15,696 bases of DNA from Bifidobacterium breve (GTDB taxonomy: Bacteria; Actinomycetota; Acidimicrobiia; Acidimicrobiales; Ilumatobacteraceae), in NCBI GenBank assembly GCA_945889575.1, contig CAMDBY010000014.1, positions 1 to 15,696 of the forward strand, read 5' to 3'. Below, in pieces: positions 13,918 through 15,696 of this stretch. The translations under genes were made by a program, and so were the position numbers. Under the pieces are notes generated by a model. The model did no database searches. It was not told the DNA's origin and was given only the letters and a program-made list of their open reading frames with translations. Each line of letters opens with the position of its first letter. Positions within the stretch are counted from its first letter, which is position 1.

Positions 13918-15477
13918 ATGCTTGATTTTTTAACCACTTTCGCCCAGACCCAGCCACATAAGCCTGCGGTGATCGACCATCGGCCAGGTCAAGAGCCTCT
14001 TGTCATTACGTGGTCCGAGTTAAATGACAGAGCAAACCGTCTAGCCCATGTGCTTATCGCGCTTGGGGTTCGTGCACCAGATTCGAAGGTGGTGTGGTGT
14101 GGTCAAAACTCAATTGGCATCGTGGTCATGATGAATGCTGCGCGCAAGCTTGGGGTCACGGCAGTTCCTCTCAACTACCGACTGTCAGACGACGAGACTG
14201 CATACGTGACAGACCATAGCGATGCTTCGGTTGTGTATGTTGACGCTGAATTTGCCTCCACTTTTGAGCGGGTTCGCGCGAACATTCCTAAGGTTGAGAC
14301 TGTTCTTGTTTTCGATGGGCCAGCACTTGACGGAATGGAATCGGCGGATGAATTGATGGCAGCAGCATCAGCTGCAGAGCCAGATATCCCCGAAGATCAA
14401 GAGCCCGGCGCAACGATGATCTACACATCTGGAACCACGGGCAAACCAAAAGGTGCGTATCGACGTGCGTCTGCTGGACGCGAGCAGGGTGCCGCGCTGC
14501 TCGTTCATATTGGATATTCACCTGACGATATCTATTTAACGACGGGGCCTTTGTACCACAGTGGACCAGGAGGATTTTTGGCAACAGGTTTGGCTATGGG
14601 TCAAACAGTCCTTGTGCAGCGAAAGTTTGACCCAGAGGATTGGCTGCGGTTGGTTGATACATACAAGGTGACTTCAACCTTTTCTGCTCCGACACCAATC
14701 CGTATGGTGTGCAACCTTCCTGAAGAGGTAAAAAAGAAATACGACGTGTCGTCCATGCGGCGAATGATCGCAAATGCGGCACCGTGGAGCTTCACTCTAA
14801 AGCAGATGTATCTCCAGTACTTTCCCTCAATTTCGTTAATTGAGGTGTATGGAAGTACTGAGTTGGGGGTTAATTGTGTTTTGATGCCAGAGGACCACTT
14901 GCGCAAACCCGGTTCGTGCGGGCAACCATCGCCGATGGTTGAAATCAAATTATTTGACGATGATGGAAACGAAGTACTTGGCACCGGACCAACCAATACG
15001 GGAGAGTTGTTCGTCAAAAGCCCTTCTGTCTTTACTGATTATTACAAGCAGCACGATAAGTTTCTGGCCGACCAAAAGCAGGGGTATCAGACGGTAGGCG
15101 ACATCGCGTATCGAGACGATGAGGGTTTTTATTACATTTGCGATCGAAAAAAGGACATGGTGATTTCTGGAGGGATGAACGTGTATCCAGCCGAAATCGA
15201 GGGAGTCTTAGAAAACCATCCGGATATTTACGAAGCTGCAGTCTTTGGCATTCCTAGCGAGGAATGGGGTGAATTGGTCCATGCTGTTGTTGTAAAACGA
15301 CCTGGGGCGACTCTGAGCGAGGCAGAAGTATCGGCACATGCCCGCACGCACTTGGCCAGTTACAAGGTTCCACGATCAATGTCATGGATGGATGAACTTC
15401 CTAAAACTGGTTCTGGAAAAATATTGAAACGTGAGTTGCGTGCGCCATTTTGGGAAGGGCGCGACTCAAAAGTCTGA
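13918..15477 (+). CDS. Acyl-CoA synthetase (AMP-binding, FadD-type)
   Basis: Adenylate-forming ligase of 519 residues, about the usual length. The P-loop is YTSGTTGKPKG (169-179). LYHSGPG follows, then YGSTELG (motif A5), VGDIAYRDDEGF with the ribose-binding Asp, and DRKKDMVISGGMNVYPAEIE in the hinge. Catalytic K501 sits in LPKTGSGKILKREL. The protein starts with MLDFLTTFAQTQPHKPAVID, a normal N-terminus, so the ATG at 13918 is right. It is distinct from the minus-strand fadD (canonical YGSTE against LGSSEAG), so the two ligases probably serve different acids. Long-chain, medium-chain or aromatic acids are all possible. It is the last gene before era, with a 51-bp gap. Confidence 0.92.
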   Translation: MLDFLTTFAQTQPHKPAVIDHRPGQEPLVITWSELNDRANRLAHVLIALGVRAPDSKVVWCGQNSIGIVVMMNAARKLGVTAVPLNYRLSDDETAYVTDHSDASVVYVDAEFASTFERVRANIPKVETVLVFDGPALDGMESADELMAAASAAEPDIPEDQEPGATMIYTSGTTGKPKGAYRRASAGREQGAALLVHIGYSPDDIYLTTGPLYHSGPGGFLATGLAMGQTVLVQRKFDPEDWLRLVDTYKVTSTFSAPTPIRMVCNLPEEVKKKYDVSSMRRMIANAAPWSFTLKQMYLQYFPSISLIEVYGSTELGVNCVLMPEDHLRKPGSCGQPSPMVEIKLFDDDGNEVLGTGPTNTGELFVKSPSVFTDYYKQHDKFLADQKQGYQTVGDIAYRDDEGFYYICDRKKDMVISGGMNVYPAEIEGVLENHPDIYEAAVFGIPSEEWGELVHAVVVKRPGATLSEAEVSAHARTHLASYKVPRSMSWMDELPKTGSGKILKRELRAPFWEGRDSKV

Positions 15478-15516
15478 GCTAGTTCATATTTTTTCACGCA
15501 GAGAGCATTTTGTTAC

Positions 15517-15522
15517 TACTCT
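15517..15522 (+). promoter_or_regulatory. Probable -10 element of leaderless era promoter
   Basis: TACTCT fits TANNNT and stands 6 nt before the GTG at 15529. TTCACG (15493-15498), 18 bp upstream, is an acceptable -35. It suggests that era has its own promoter rather than depending on fadD read-through. Confidence 0.5.
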
Positions 15523-15528
15523 GTAAGA

Positions 15529-15696
15529 GTGCGTAGCGGATTTGTAACCTTTGTTGGTCGACCCAACGTTGGCAAGTCGACGCTCGTGAATGCAATGTGC
15601 GGGGTCAAGATCTCCATTGTGTCGAATAAGCCACAAACCACTCGCACACGAATACGTGGTATTCACCACGCCCCTGATTCGCAAGTCGTATTTGTT
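15529..15696 (+). CDS. era: GTPase Era, 3' end missing
   Basis: First 56 codons of Era, the conserved GTPase that binds 16S rRNA and helps assemble the 30S subunit. The protein begins (V/M)RSGFVTFVGRPNVGKSTL, with the G1/P-loop GRPNVGKST at residues 10-18. The G2 region NKPQTTRTRIRG follows at about 36-47, which is diagnostic for Era among the TrmE-Era-EngA group. The frame is open to the last base, so G3 (DTPG), G4 and the C-terminal KH domain lie outside. The start is GTG, matching the family N-terminus exactly and preceded by TACTCT at 6 nt. Confidence 0.93.
   Translation, partial: MRSGFVTFVGRPNVGKSTLVNAMCGVKISIVSNKPQTTRTRIRGIHHAPDSQVVFV

Noticed and set aside
15478..15528. Possible terminator between fadD and era (run of T at 15489-15494)
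   Set aside because: No GC-rich hairpin precedes the T run.
15484..15684. Minus-strand 66-codon frame at the right end
   Set aside because: Shadow of era, whose G1 and G2 motifs are clear on the plus strand.
1..15696. Mobile element, CRISPR, defence system or toxin-antitoxin pair
   Set aside because: All genes belong to ordinary core or metabolic families apart from one small membrane protein; no integrase, transposase, spaced repeat array or nuclease motif was seen.

Overview
The window looks like chromosomal core and metabolic DNA of an actinobacterium, most likely of the class Acidimicrobiia. This is an inference from gene content (F420-type LLM oxidoreductase, several acyl-CoA ligases, ACAD10/11-like dehydrogenase, short mycobacterial-style MenE), from TANNNT promoters placed for leaderless mRNAs, and from moderate base composition. 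Genes are packed edge to edge. The longest stretch without coding sequence is about 106 bases (8888-8993). I saw no tRNA, rRNA, CRISPR array, insertion sequence or phage gene, and no clear hairpin terminator.

Layout. (1) 1-1053: 3' part of a CNNM/HlyC-type transporter, cut by the left edge. (2) 1088-1837: a short-chain dehydrogenase. (3) 1834-8887: a menaquinone (vitamin K2) locus on alternating strands: menE(-), menA(+), menH(-), a cytosolic DsbA/FrnE-like oxidoreductase(-), menD(+), menF(-), menG/ubiE(-). (4) 8994-13842: acyl-CoA metabolism: acyl-CoA dehydrogenase(+), FadD19-like acyl-CoA synthetase(-), LLM flavin/F420 oxidoreductase(+), MaoC hydratase(-), small membrane protein(-). (5) 13918-15477: a second acyl-CoA synthetase(+). 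(6) 15529-15696: the first 56 codons of the GTPase gene era, running off the right edge.

How the genes work together. Chorismate goes to isochorismate (MenF), then SEPHCHC (MenD), then SHCHC (MenH). MenC is not in the window. MenE activates o-succinylbenzoate. MenB and the DHNA-CoA thioesterase are also absent here. MenA prenylates DHNA and MenG methylates demethylmenaquinone. The right half supplies ligase, dehydrogenase, hydratase and, with the SDR, possibly a 3-hydroxyacyl dehydrogenase, so a beta-oxidation-like set without thiolase.

The most interesting points are regulatory and structural. A perfect 8-bp tandem duplication lies exactly on the frnE/menH junction, and collapsing it would fuse the two genes in frame. 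A repeated leaderless start signature (TANNNT, 6-7 nt, ATG/GTG) fixes several start codons, while two other genes have strong Shine-Dalgarno sites. The menaquinone genes zigzag between strands with overlapping 3' ends and nearly overlapping divergent promoters. I found no evidence of a wholly new defence or mobile system.
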